Assembly (NCBI GenBank): GCA_917880885.1
Contig: OU862913.1
Coordinates: 29,521,286 to 29,585,285 of the forward strand
DNA: 64,000 bases
Direction: 5' to 3'
Source: Limnephilus marmoratus
Lineage: Eukaryota > Arthropoda > Insecta > Trichoptera > Limnephilidae
Each line of letters opens with the position of its first letter. Position 1 is the first letter of the stretch. Positions 9,517 through 19,587 of the stretch are shown one piece after another. The notes below the pieces were generated by a model, which saw only the letters and a program-made list of their open reading frames with translations, did not search any database and was not told where the DNA came from. The position numbers were made by a program, and so were the translations under genes.

Positions 9517-10262
9517 AAAGGTTTCGGCCATTTTGGAAGCGCAGTTTTTAGTTGACAGTCGTTTGAGTGAGTCGATGTGTGTGTTTTTCTGACAATGGAA
9601 AAAATTGAGTTACAAGCTGTTATAAATTTTTTTTTTGTTTTTTGCGCAGTTTTTAGATAAGGGAACAAAAAGAAGTCACTTGGGGCTAGATCTGGTGAGT
9701 AAGGCGGATAGTCAAGCAGTTCAAACCGTAATTCGTGGATTTTTGCCATGGCAACCGCTGAGGTGTGAGACAGCGCGTTGTCTTGGTGAAACAGGATTTT
9801 TGGTCTAACTGAGAAAACGCGGCACCCAACGCGCGGACAGCTTTCTCATGTCTAAATCTTGATTTAATATGTGACAGACACGTTCTTTGGACATTTTCAT
9901 AACCTCTGCTATCTCTCTCACTTTAATTCGGCGGTCGTCTAACACTATTTGGTGAAGTTTAGCAATGTTATCGTCAGTAGTTGCAGTTTTTAGACGTCCC
10001 GAACGTTCATCGTCTCCCAAGCTCTTACGTCCATGTTTAAATTCAGCTGCCCAAAATTTCACTGCGGTAAATGATGTTGCAGAGTCCCCATACACAGAGT
10101 CCAACTCATCTTTGATTTGCGTAGGCGTATTGCCCCTCAAAATACAAAAATTTAATAACAGCTCGATACTCAATTTTTTCCATTTTCACAAAAACACACA
10201 TCAACTTACTCAAATGACTGTCAACTAAAAACTGCGCTTCCAAAATGCCCGAAACTTTGGTG
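9517..10262 (-). mobile_element. Foldback, internally deleted mariner
   Basis: Tc1/mariner element on the minus strand. A helix-turn-helix half (MEKIEYRAVIKFL-like start near 10178, then SLGDDERSGRLKTATTDD and VREIAEVMKMSKERVCHIL) runs to about 9805. It is joined by a large internal deletion to the end of the catalytic domain (HELRFELLDYPPYSPDLAPS, then DFFLFPYLK) at 9740-9660. At least the first catalytic Asp is gone. The left end (9519-9635) is not the normal 3' end. It is a roughly 115-bp inverted copy of the element's own 5' end, including the start-codon region (ATGGAAAAAATTGAG). It cannot encode transposase. Boundaries are good to a few bases; I could not fix the TA duplication. Confidence 0.8.
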
Positions 10263-10448
10263 AGTAACTGTCAAAAGATGCACAACTACATTCACTAGCT
10301 TTTATTGACGAGTGCTGCCATCTTCATGTTCAGGTCGGAAACTTTTCAGACCACCCTCATAAGTGCAGGTCAACTAATGAAGCTCTTAGAATTGAAAGCA
10401 ATCATATACGAAGTTGTCCTAAAACTTAATTTTTTTGTGGGTTTCCAG

Positions 10449-10594
10449 CTCTAGACGCCTTCAAGCCGGACACCGTATCGGAAACCATCCTCCGGCGCAT
10501 GCTGAAGCAGGACATCATCCACCACGTTAAGTTTAGGAACAAGGAAAGGCAGAAATCAGATCCGGCCACCCTCATTTACGAGCAAGGAAAACCG
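10449..10594 (+). CDS. uex: CNNM/unextended transporter, CNBH exon
   Basis: The acceptor is 'gtttccag' (ends 10448) and the donor is GTAACA at 10595. It encodes LDAFKPDTVSETILRRMLKQ, then DIIHHVKFRN and a closing LIYEQGKP. This matches the helix and first strands of the CNNM CNBH domain (vertebrate FSPSQMSEKILLRLLKHPN). It ends in phase 0 on Pro, so KP|VDYF spans the next junction, the most conserved junction of the domain. It is preceded by the foldback mariner about 190 bases upstream. Confidence 0.95.
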
Positions 10595-10739
10595 GTAACA
10601 TCTTCATATATTATTTATTATTTTTATTTATTTGACTTTATTTGGAAACGTTAAATATTTTTGCCACTGACAGCTGACAGTTTAAGAATATTCATTTGAA
10701 AGCATTCCGAAAAGCTTAGTTAAAAGATTAATCAAATGA

Positions 10740-10850
10740 AGTTTTACGTCAAGAAAGATGTTGGCGCAAGCGATTCTGACCTTGTCCTTCATACAGTTTC
10801 TTTTTATATAAGGGTTAAAATTGCATTTAAAAAAAAGCAAAGATTTTTTT
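10740..10850. mobile_element. TTAA-family A MITE fragment
   Basis: The block 'gatgttggcgcaagcgattc' to 'tccttcatac' matches the interior of family A elements (for example 18028-18062). Both ends are missing. Confidence 0.45.
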
Positions 10851-10878
10851 GGCCCGCTGGTATTTCGGCGACAGATGA

Positions 10879-11109
<231 letters not shown>

Positions 11110-11295
11110 TGACCCATTCAGGGGGGGGGTCTTCAAAATACCACGCTTGGTACAAATGAGCGGCGGGGGGCTTAAGTTTTTAGTCACGGGGAGGGGGGTG
11201 GGGTTAAAAATTGCAAAAAGTTGGTCACGTAGTATGGGTATGTTCCCTTATGACATAACATAAAAAATCAAAAACACTAACTCTAACCTAATCTC

Positions 11296-11410
11296 AATTT
11301 GGGAGGTGGATTTGGGAACCGACACCCCTGCCATATGTCCACCCCGAGTGGTCGCTACATTTGGTAACTTAGCAGGGGTGCCCGGGTGTACCGTCGCCCC
11401 GGGAACCATT
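11296..11410 (+). mobile_element. SINE family 1, 5' fragments
   Basis: Starts 'ttgggaggtggatttgggaa', includes 'gtcgctacatttggtaactt' and a second CCGTCGCCCCGGGAACC block at about 11390-11405. It is a rearranged head fragment lying about 50 bases upstream of the exon acceptor at 11457. Confidence 0.5.
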
Positions 11411-11457
11411 TATTTTTATTTAAATTTTTGTTTAACGTGAACTTCTTCTTCTTTCAG

Positions 11458-11593
11458 CTGAGTCCCCGGTGATCCCACCCACAGCCCTGGGCTCCCTGCA
11501 GTCCATCAACATGGATGCTATGCTCCGTTACACCTTTGTCCCCGACTATTCCGTCAGGGCCATCACGGAGGTTTTCTACGTCAGCATCAAAAG
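11458..11593 (+). CDS. uex: CNNM/unextended transporter, end of CNBH domain
   Basis: The acceptor is 'cttcttctttcag' (ends 11457) and the donor is GTACAC at 11594. It reads ESPVIPPTALGSLQSINMDA, then MLRYTFVPDYSVRAI and TEVFYVSIKR. The FVPDYSVRA motif corresponds to VYIPDYSVRA of vertebrate CNNMs. It ends two bases into an Arg codon (AG|A). A TTAA-family transposon begins at 11600, only 6 bases past the last exon base, right at the donor. Confidence 0.94.
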
Positions 11594-11741
11594 GTACACT
11601 TAACCTCTAAGCCTAATTTGTTCGCTTTTGGGAATAACTCGTATAGGTTGTGTCTCCCTTACTACCATGGTGAGAAATACTATTTAAATGGTGTTATATA
11701 GAGAAAACACGGTGCAATAAATACCAATCTACTTATTACAT

Positions 11742-12072
11742 TTTGGGAGGCGGGAATGGATACCGCCACCCCGGGAACCTTTATTGGATAACCAACACCT
11801 CTGCCATAGGTCACCCCAAGTGGTTCGCTACGTTTGGTGATTTAGCAGGGGTGCCCGGATTCATGAGGTAAGGTTTGTCTAGGTCTTGGAGGCGGATGAC
11901 CAAGACACACTGAACCCCAGATTCCTACCCACCCCTTAAACCCTTATCCTTCCCAGAACTCTCCTCTCCTTCCTTTCCTTTAAAAAACCCTCCACACAGC
12001 ATCTCCAAAGATGACATGCGGGAAATTATTTTCCTCAGGGCCTCCTGTGTGGAGCTCATGTAAAAAAAAAAA
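11742..12072 (+). mobile_element. SINE family 1 copy
   Basis: From 'ttttgggaggcgggaatgga' to the 3' hairpin (CTCCACACAGCATCTCC...CTGTGTGGAG) and a 12-base A-run. Nested in the family B element. Confidence 0.7.
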
Positions 12073-12335
12073 ATCTAAAAGGTCATTATGAAATTATTAA
12101 AATGTACACCTTTATGAAACCAGTTTCCAACCACAATTTTTTTTTATACATATACCGACAAATAAGTGGGGTTACAATAACGTTTAAAATACGTTTATCT
12201 AATAAAATGTGTGTTTTTATTTTTTTTTTTATTATTAGTAATTTTAGTTAGAAAAAACGTAAGATCAGCCATTTTTAAAAAATTTTAATGTTTGCATTAA
12301 AAAAATTAATATTTCAAAAATTATTTGTTTATTGC

Positions 12336-12978
12336 CATAGACATCCAAATGGATAGACGAGAAGATACAGGTGAGGGGTAAAACCAAACTATGGGGGGGC
12401 GAAGAGGGGAAGATGACTGTGATTAGTTGAAAAATCAATCTGACAGTATAGAGGCATCTCGCATTATAATATCACCATTTAGTTCTTAAAAGCAAAATCT
12501 GCTTTGAATGAATAGACCTTTTTACATGGGAGCGCGAATTGGTTGCCACGTTAATAAAATATTTGCGTAGGCCAAATGTACACCCCAAAAAGATTCGCCC
12601 GTTTTCACATAGCAATATTTTGTTGCCGTGCTTAGTTAAGACACTTTTACAAATGTTTCATAATTTACTTACCCCTGTAACCAGCGACGAGCACACTAAG
12701 GAACGCCCACATTCGCTATGTGCACATTGATATGTAGGTATGTTGTATAGCACAAGCTTGGCGTTTTAGCGTGTTATTTCGTTAAATGTATAGATGTTAG
12801 CTTCGCGCTGCCCACGGCAAGAATGATGACGTCACACATTTTAGATTCAAGCGAGGCTCTATCCCCTCCCCATGGGGCGAACTGGCGCCAAGGAGGAGCT
12901 CCAGCCGGTTCCATGGGGAGGGGGAAATAATACGTTTTTATCACTTAGGGCAGGTCCAGATATATTCATATGTCCGTG
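12336..12978. mobile_element. Non-autonomous DNA transposon, CATAGACAT termini
   Basis: The TIRs are CATAGACATCC and ATATGTCCGTG. The 8-bp target duplication TTTATTGC is perfect (12328-12335 and 12979-12986). Same family as 1757-2398. It gives the clearest boundary evidence for the family. Confidence 0.8.
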
Positions 12979-13167
12979 TTTATTGCTAATGATAAAATTT
13001 AAAAGCATATTTCATCACCTTTCAAAAACAGTTTTTCAGAAATAGTTTCAGAAATATTCCATTTATTTGGATTTTATTGCAAAGTGGAAATATTTTGCCC
13101 TTCTGACAAAATATTGTCTACAAATTAGAATACAAAATTTCTTATTATTTACTCTACTAACTATCTG

Positions 13168-13478
13168 CCGCCCTAGGAACCATTTATTTAACAACCTCTG
13201 CCGTAGGTCACCCCAAGTGGCAAGCTACATTTGGTGACTTAGTAGGGGTGCCCAGGTTTACAGGGTGAGGATTGTCTAGGTCTTGCTGGCGGATGTTTCT
13301 GTTCACCTACTGTGTAGCGGGCTGGATTTGGAGAGACTAGTTGAGGTAGGACTTTTTACCTCTCCGGCAGGAATCTCTCGACTCGTCACCTTGCATTGCA
13401 GTGGGAGGGATGGATTCAAATATTTGTCACTCCTGGATGCACTCCCAAGATTCCTACCCACCTCCTCATACTGATTTT
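13168..13478 (+). mobile_element. SINE family 1 body abutting an exon
   Basis: Runs from 'gccgccctaggaaccattta' through 'ggttcgctac'-like and 'cagtgggagggatggattca' blocks to 'ttcctacccacctcctcata'. It lacks the 3' hairpin, and the transporter exon acceptor begins right after it (13487). The pyrimidine-rich SINE end lies where that exon's polypyrimidine tract should be. Confidence 0.65.
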
Positions 13479-13487
13479 CAATTTCAG

Positions 13488-13596
13488 ATCGCTGTACCTG
13501 GCCGCCAAGAGGGCCACTCTGATGGAGAAGTGCGCCAGCAATCGTTTCAAGGGGCTCGAGGACGCTGGCGAACAGTTTGACGATGAAGTGGAGAAG
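13488..13596 (+). CDS. uex: CNNM/unextended transporter, post-CNBH exon
   Basis: The acceptor is 'gattttcaatttcag' (ends 13487) and the donor is GTAACG at 13597. It encodes SLYLAAKRATLMEKCASNRF, then KGLEDAGEQFDDEVEK. This follows the CNBH core (vertebrate ISRQQYQNALMASRMDK region). The second half is acidic and likely disordered. It ends in phase 0. Confidence 0.92.
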
Positions 13597-13799
13597 GTAA
13601 CGCACTCCTCCACACTACTACAATCTCTCCTATTTTTCTTTCAATTTGTTGGATTTTGATGTGACCATAGTCAATTAAAAACCACTTGAACGCAGTCAGT
13701 GCAAAATTCAGTCATTTCTATATGTTCCAAATTGATCACATGCAATTACACTGATTAATTTTTTTTGTGTGTATTCAATTCTAACTAACCATCACGCTG

Positions 13800-14440
13800 T
13801 CTTGGTCTTGGTTTACACTCTTTGCCTCATTCACATTCATACTTCGTCTCATACATACTCTTCTGTTATTCTGGCTCTTGACATGGCCCAACTTAAGTAT
13901 CTGATTCACTTGATTATGCCATTTCTTTCTCATCCACGACTTCTTCTATCAATCATGTTTACTTTTATTTTTATTTTGATGTAATGTTTTATAATACAAT
14001 CCAATAATGTTGGCCTCACTGGGTGGCTTACCCGTGCTCAATGTATTCTCTTTACACTCCTTTCTTCATACTAATTACGCTTTTTCGGATCTCCACATTT
14101 CCTACACGATCATACATGGTTTTAACATACATACTTCTCAGGGATCTCATTTCTACAGCATTCAGTCTATTTTCATCCTTCCTCTGCCAGTTTCATGCCT
14201 CACTGCCATACATCAGGGAATGGTACCAGAACTCCATTGTGGACGGCTAGCTTTGCTTCTTTGGACAGTTTTTTTGGCGCCAACGGCGTTTACCCTTGTT
14301 TTAATATCTCTATCAGCCTTCCCATCTCTCGTAAACATACTTCCCAAATACTTTAACCCTATAATTATGAATCTTATTATTGGGAGACCAAATAGTGGAT
14401 GCACATTCGAGAATACTTCGCACAATTGATTCTTTATTTT
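13800..14440 (-). mobile_element. LINE reverse-transcriptase fragment
   Basis: The minus strand encodes LKYLGSMFTRDGKADRDIKT (about 14350-14290), a common motif of RTE-type RT C-terminal regions. Further down are VEMRSLRSMYVKTMYDRVGN-like remnants with several frameshifts. It occupies most of the intron before exon 14512. Confidence 0.65.
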
Positions 14441-14511
14441 GTATGTTTGTAATAGCCCTATGGGCGTTAAATAAAAATGATATAATTATTTGTGTCTGTT
14501 TGTCTATTCAG

Positions 14512-14586
14512 CTCCTGCATTCCCTGGAGGAAGAGGGAAGCCCCACACCGCAGAGGTCTCCCTCACACCATCTCAACTCTCATCAT
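14512..14586 (+). CDS. uex: CNNM/unextended transporter, Ser/Pro/His tail exon
   Basis: A 75-nt exon, acceptor 'tgtctattcag' (ends 14511), donor GTAAGT at 14587, phase 0 on both sides. It encodes LLHSLEEEGSPTPQRSPSHH then LNSHH. The SPTP/RSP pattern could be a phosphorylation site for proline-directed kinases (inference). Because it is a phase 0-0 exon of 25 codons, it could be skipped without breaking the frame. Confidence 0.88.
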
Positions 14587-14591
14587 GTAAG

Positions 14592-15030
14592 TCACCTTTT
14601 TTATTTGAATGCCGCACAAGAGTTGCTACTGCTCCCAACTGTTTGGAGCCAGCAGGACTGTGGCAACCCATGTTGTGAGGCCGAAGGTAATGGGGAGGTT
14701 GGGAAGTGCCTGTCTGTTCACCAAACATGGCTAAAGTCATTAAAAAATAACTCGATTCTGAATTGTGTTCTTTCATCAAGGCGATATTTAGAGTACCTAC
14801 CATTCTGGAACTTGCCACTAATATAATACAAATTATTGTTTTATGTTAATTTGAAATGGCTTTAGCCCTGTTTGGTGACTAGATCTGAATAGCCAGGTAC
14901 TTTCCCTTTCTCCCCTCCCCCACTACCTTCAGCTTCACAACATACCCCATTTGGGGATGCCATAGTCTCACTGGCTCCAGACAGGAGCAGCTGGGACTCT
15001 TGTGAGCCATTCATACAAAAAAAAATACAT
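14592..15030. mobile_element. SINE family 2 pair in opposite orientation
   Basis: One copy runs at 14592-14810 ('tgctcccaactgtttggagc' ... 'caaggcgatatttagagtac'). A second runs at 14850-15030 on the other strand ('gtttggtgactagatctgaa' ... 'ccagacaggagcagctggga'). They face each other in the last intron, starting about 5 bases after the donor at 14587. They could pair in the pre-mRNA. Confidence 0.6.
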
Positions 15031-15282
15031 CAGTAGTTACCCTACGAGAGAATGAGGTAGAATAATCGGTCTCCTCTTTGTGCGGTGCTTTGTAGTCTCC
15101 CTATTCTTGTCTATTTTATTTTTCTGAAGGTTTCACTTCTACCGCGTGTGAATCGCACACTTGTAATTTTTAACATCTTCTGTAAAGTTTTCATTCTGCG
15201 GCAGGAACAAGTACCTATTTACAGTAGATACTATATTATTTTTTAAACCTTTTCTAACTTAACCTCATTTTTTTGTCACCAG

Positions 15283-15447
15283 GTGTCGCCGACGCCGCCC
15301 AACGGCTCCATAAAGACGACGTCTCGCCAGGCTTCGCCGGTGAAGCAGCTCGCCACCCTGGCAGAGCCCGAACACATGGACCCCGTCCTGCCGCTGGAAG
15401 TGCAAGAGACGGAAACCAACACTCTACTGCCCCACTCCAAGAGCTAA
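15283..15447 (+). CDS. uex: CNNM/unextended transporter, terminal coding exon
   Basis: The acceptor is 'ttttttgtcaccag' (ends 15282). It encodes VSPTPPNGSIKTTSRQASPV, then KQLATLAEPEHMDPVLPLEV and QETETNTLLPHSKS with stop TAA at 15445-15447. The tail is Ser/Thr/Pro-rich, and the ETNTLLP near the end resembles the LPDETANLLNEQ tail of vertebrate CNNM2/4. Summing all constitutive exons gives 1,236 nt from the first whole-codon frame, exactly 412 codons including the stop, which confirms every junction phase. Confidence 0.93.
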   Translation: MSPTPPNGSIKTTSRQASPVKQLATLAEPEHMDPVLPLEVQETETNTLLPHSKS

Positions 15448-15484
15448 GGATAGCTCCGTCTGGGGAGGGCAGCCGTGCACACCC

Positions 15485-16660
15485 CGTCGGTTCAATCAAT
15501 CAGCCACACCCTGTCGATTGATTGAATCAATCAGTCATACCCCGTTACGGACAGTTCAATCGATCATACCCCAACAATTCAGTTAAGTCTGTCTAATTAA
15601 TCAGTCAAAACTGTGGGATGTTTGAATCAATCAGTCATACCTCTTTAAGGACATGTTGATTGAAAGTTGAATCAATCAGTCATACTCTGTCGATTGATTG
15701 AATCAATCGGTCATACCTGAATATGGACAGTTCAATCGATTTTACTCGATTGACTGATAATTCAATCAAGTTATAACCTGCCTATTCAATCAATCAATAC
15801 TGTGTTAAGGATATTTGAATCAATCAGTCATTCACCGTTAAGTACATGTTGATTGAAAGTTGAATCAATCAGTCATACCCTGTTAAGGACAAGTTGATTA
15901 AAAGCTGAATCAATCAGTCATACCCTGTAAAGGACACTTTGATTGAAAGTTGAATCAATCAGTTAAGGACACATTGATTGAAAGTTGAATCAATCAGTCA
16001 TACCATGTAAAGGACACGTTGATTGAATGTTTAATCAATCAATCATACCCTGTTAAGGACACGTTGATTGAAAGTTGAATAAATCAGTTAAGGACACATT
16101 GATTAAAAGTTGAATCAATCAGGCATACCCTGTTAAGGACACATTGATTGAAAGTTGAATCAATCGGTCATACCCCGTTAAGGACACATTGATTGAATGT
16201 TGAATCAATCAATCATAACCCTGTTAAGGACACATTGATTGAAAGTTGAATCAATCAGTTAAGGACACGTTGATTGAAAGTTGTATCAATCAGTCATACC
16301 CCGGTACGGGCAGTTAAATCAATCATACCTTGTTGACCAACAATTCAATCAAGTCATACCCTGTCTAATCAATCAATCAATGCTGTGTTAAAGATTTTTG
16401 AATCAATCAGTCATACCCCGTTAAGGACGGTTAAATCGATCAATACACTGTTGACCAACAGTTCAATCAAGACATACATCAAGGACGGTTCAATCAATCA
16501 ATCAAAACTGTGTTGAATCAATCAGTCATACTCTGTTAAGAACGTTTCAATCGATCAACACCCAGTTAATTAAATTTACTATTTGAATCACACACTGTCG
16601 ACTGACGATAATTCAATACCTCGTTAATCGAAAGTTGAATCAATCAGTCATACCCCGTCA
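15485..16660 (+). repeat. Hairpin-forming tandem repeat array in the 3' UTR
   Basis: More than twenty irregular units built on 'aatcaatcagtcatacc' and 'ttgattgaaagttgaatcaa'. The commonest long unit is about 45-50 bases (GTTAAGGACAC-GTTGATTG-AAAGTTG-AATCAATC-AGTCATACC). TTGATT and AATCAA are complementary, so each unit can fold into a small hairpin. Units are diverged, so the array is not a very recent expansion. Confidence 0.85.
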
Positions 16661-17026
16661 TTTTAAAATTCAAACATCCCCAACAATTGACCGACATTTC
16701 AATCAAGAAAAACCTTTATAACGCTGTCAGAAGGAATTCAAATACTGTCCGATTATTCGTAACTTGAGAAATCACAATCCTCTATATTTAAAAAAAATAT
16801 TAAATACCTATATATATTACAGTGGAATCAGTGATTGTCGTTTAACTAATGCCAATATGACAATACAACATTACGACTGGGGTAAAATGGTACGGTATTA
16901 ATAACATAATATATATTGTAATATTGAAGAAGTATGTTTATTACAGAAGTCTTTGCATGTTGATAGTATGAGATTAGATTATTTTTAAGGTCATTTGTGT
17001 TACGTATGTCGTTTAATTTATTTTGA

Positions 17027-17032
17027 AATAAA
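17027..17032 (+). promoter_or_regulatory. Poly(A) signal AATAAA
   Basis: AATAAA lies 1.6 kb after the transporter stop codon and is followed by a T-rich and GT-rich element (17050-17085, 'ttttttgttttttgtctcgg'). It is the best candidate for the end of the transcript. Confidence 0.6.
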
Positions 17033-17217
17033 AATTATACTTTTTGGTATGCCATTTTCTCTAATTTTTTGTTTTTTGTCTCGGATGGCAAAATAATATG
17101 TTTCAATTAAAGTTTTAGAAAAAAATTGTGTGAAATAACTTAACATAGCTCTGCTTTGTGATTTAATCACCTCAATGGTGCTCTTTAAATTAGTTATTAT
17201 AGATAGGTATACTTTTT

Positions 17218-17688
17218 TTAACCCGGCGTCAATGACGTGAAAATAATTACGCGGTCAATTACGCCGGGTAACCGTGACCCGAATTTTATCGATGGGTTGT
17301 ACCAAAACTGAAAGGGTCCTCTTGATTTTGAAAATTATTTATTATTATGGGTTTTTTGTTCATAGAAAAATATGAATAATACCAGTAGGTATATTTTATA
17401 AATCTACTTTTTATAATCTTAGTAAGAAACACATTCGAAATCAACTATGAAAAAATAACTGTAGAATTTCATTACAACTATTGGTCATATTAACCCGTTT
17501 TCCTCATATATCTCCTGTGTCTCCTTCCGCAAGCGGCGTCGCACTGAGCACGCCGGCGGTGCGGGTAGAAGGGGGTTGTATCTCCAGCTACTCAAGCGCT
17601 TAAGTCGAACAGTTGACGGGTAAAAAAAATATTGCCGTTTTAAACCGCCTCGGGTCATTGTTACCCAGGGTCATCGACGCCGGGTTAA
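17218..17688. mobile_element. TTAA-family E MITE
   Basis: Flanked by TTAA (17218-17221 and 17685-17688), with inverted termini TTAACCCGGCGTCAATGAC and GTCATCGACGCCGGGTTAA. No coding region. Its right TTAA is also the left TTAA of the next element. Termini and target suggest a piggyBac-type MITE. Confidence 0.7.
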
Positions 17689-18183
17689 CCTTTCAAAGGC
17701 CGGCAAATTCCAGGAAAAATACGGAAATTTCGTAACAAAACACGATTTTGAATTTTGAATTGAATGTTTTGTGGATTAATTTTGAGCTATCGTATATTTT
17801 ATTAACCGAAACACATTCCTAGAACAATAAACTATGTACCAAAACAACATTACTTGCGTTAATAACGTAAATTAATAGGTTTTACGATGTTTTAGTCGAG
17901 GAACACGCATCAAGTTTGACTGTTAAAATTCACGGCAAAACTGACATTTCGAAGCCACAGATAAAATCGTTTAAAAATATTCTGGGGTTGCAAGGTGAAT
18001 GAAATTTTTACCCGTCTTATGGGGTAATGTTGGCGCAAGCGATTCTGACCTTGTTCTTCATTCAAATTCTGTACATAGAAGGGCCAAAATCGCAGACAAA
18101 CATTTTTTGTTCAAATTTTTTTCGAATTATTTTCTCGCGCATGCGCACAATACGCGCGCGCCGGCGCGTCTCCGGCAAATAAG
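17685..18183. mobile_element. TTAA-family A MITE, copy 1
   Basis: Starts TTAACCTTTCAAAGGCC and follows the family A body ('tactttgcgttaataacgta'-type block, 'gttggcgcaagcgattctga', 'cgcatgcgc', 'ggcgcgtctccggcaaataa'). The far end is damaged and lacks a clean TTAA. Confidence 0.65.
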
Positions 18184-18292
18184 AGGGGGTGTTTTTTAAA
18201 TTATTTTTTAAGTTTTCTACATTTAGTCTTTAGATTAAATGGCAGGTTATTCCAGGACTGAACCTAGCATGTTGAATACTCTACAAGAAGGT

Positions 18293-18828
18293 TTAACCCC
18301 TCAGGCCTCGGCCGTATTCTGTTAGGTCAGAATATTTCCACTTTGCAATAAAATTCAAATAAATGGAATATTTCTGAACGTATCCGAAAACCAGAAAACT
18401 GTTTTTGGAAAGTGATCAAATATGCTTTTAAAAATTATTATTAGAAATAAAAATATAATTTTAGAAATATTAAAATTTTGAATAGAAAACATAAAAAAGT
18501 TTTAAAAATGGCTCACCTTACGTTTCTTCTGACTAAAATTACACATAATGAAAAAAAAACTAAAAATACGCTTTTTTGTCATTTCATGTAAAATAAATGA
18601 TAAAAGATTCATAAATTTTTCAAATTGCATTAAAAAACTTTGGTTTCATGTGTGTACATTTTAATTCTTCTTTGGTTAATTTTTAGATTTGAATATAAAG
18701 CATTGTGTTTTTTCTGTCTGACACCGTTTGGTTCATATTTCTCACCATGAGAGTAAGGTAGACACAAAGATTTCTAAGAGACCTATACGAGCTGTTCCAA
18801 AAGTGGACAAATTAGGATGAGGGGTTAA
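18293..18828. mobile_element. TTAA-family B MITE, reference copy
   Basis: TTAA at 18293-18296 and 18825-18828, with termini TTAACCCCTCAGG and its mate GATGAGGGGTTAA. 536 bp, AT-rich, no coding. Other pieces lie at 7430, 9189, 11600, 30448 and about 55930-56090. Confidence 0.75.
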
Positions 18829-19083
18829 CAAATTTGATTATAACAAAAAAATCATTCAAATGACTAGTTAAATAATAGTTAAAATGGTATACCTCCAGTT
18901 AAAAATGGCGTTAAAATGATTTTGAATTCTTGAAAAACTATCGAAGTTTGGCTATCATCAGAACAATCTTCACCCTGAGGGGTGTAGTCCAGAACAAATC
19001 AAACAAACCATTGTTTAAAATGGTATATCTCAAATTCCAATTTTATTTACAAGTTATACCTAATTAAATTAATTTTCTGACAC

Positions 19084-19587
19084 TTAACAGGTCAAAGGCC
19101 AGGCCGTTTCGCGGAAATTCGCGAAACTTCTCAAAAAAACACTAAAAAACCACCACTTTGAATTTTGAATTGAATGTTTTGTTGATAAATTTTGAGCTAT
19201 TGTATATTTTATTGACTGAAACACGTTCACAACACAATAAACTATCTACCAAAACCACATTACTTGCATTTATTACGTAAATTAATAGGTTTTACAATCT
19301 TTTATTCGCGATACACATATTAATTGCGACGGTTAAACTCGCGGCAAATTCTGACAGCGGATTGTCATGGATAAAATTGTTTTAAAAATATTCCAGGGTT
19401 GCAAGGTGAATGAAACTTGTAGCGTCTCCGAGAGTAATGATGGCGCAAGTGATTCTGACACTGTTCTTCGTACAAATTGTGTACATAGAAGGGCCAAAAT
19501 CGCAGACCAAAAGTTTTTTGTGGGAAATATTATTCAAATATTTGAATTATTTTCTCGCCGGCGCGTCTCCGGCCTGTCACCGGTTAA
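19084..19587. mobile_element. TTAA-family A MITE, intact
   Basis: TTAA at both ends (19084-19087, 19584-19587), with termini TTAACAGGTCAAAGGCC and CCGGCCTGTCACCGGTTAA. About 500 bp with a GC-rich right end and the conserved 'tgacactgttcttcgtacaa' block. Good family reference copy. Confidence 0.75.

Larger units (their letters stand above)
11600..13115 (-). mobile_element. TTAA-family B MITE with two nested insertions
   Basis: Starts at TTAA (11600-11603) as TTAACCTCTAAGCC and follows the reverse complement of the family B reference through about 11740, 12070-12335 and 12979-13110. A SINE family 1 copy (11742-12072) and the CATAGACAT element (12336-12978) interrupt it. The far end is truncated. 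Confidence 0.6.
15448..17050 (+). other. uex: 3' UTR of the CNNM transporter gene
   Basis: Non-coding sequence from the stop codon to just past the poly(A) signal at 17027. The first 1.2 kb is a tandem array (separate entry). The remainder is AT-rich. The end is inferred from the signal and the following T/GT-rich stretch. Confidence 0.65.

Noticed and set aside
14007..14429. 140-codon plus-strand open frame.
   Set aside because: Antisense shadow of a decayed LINE reverse transcriptase (KYLGSMFTRDG on the minus strand).
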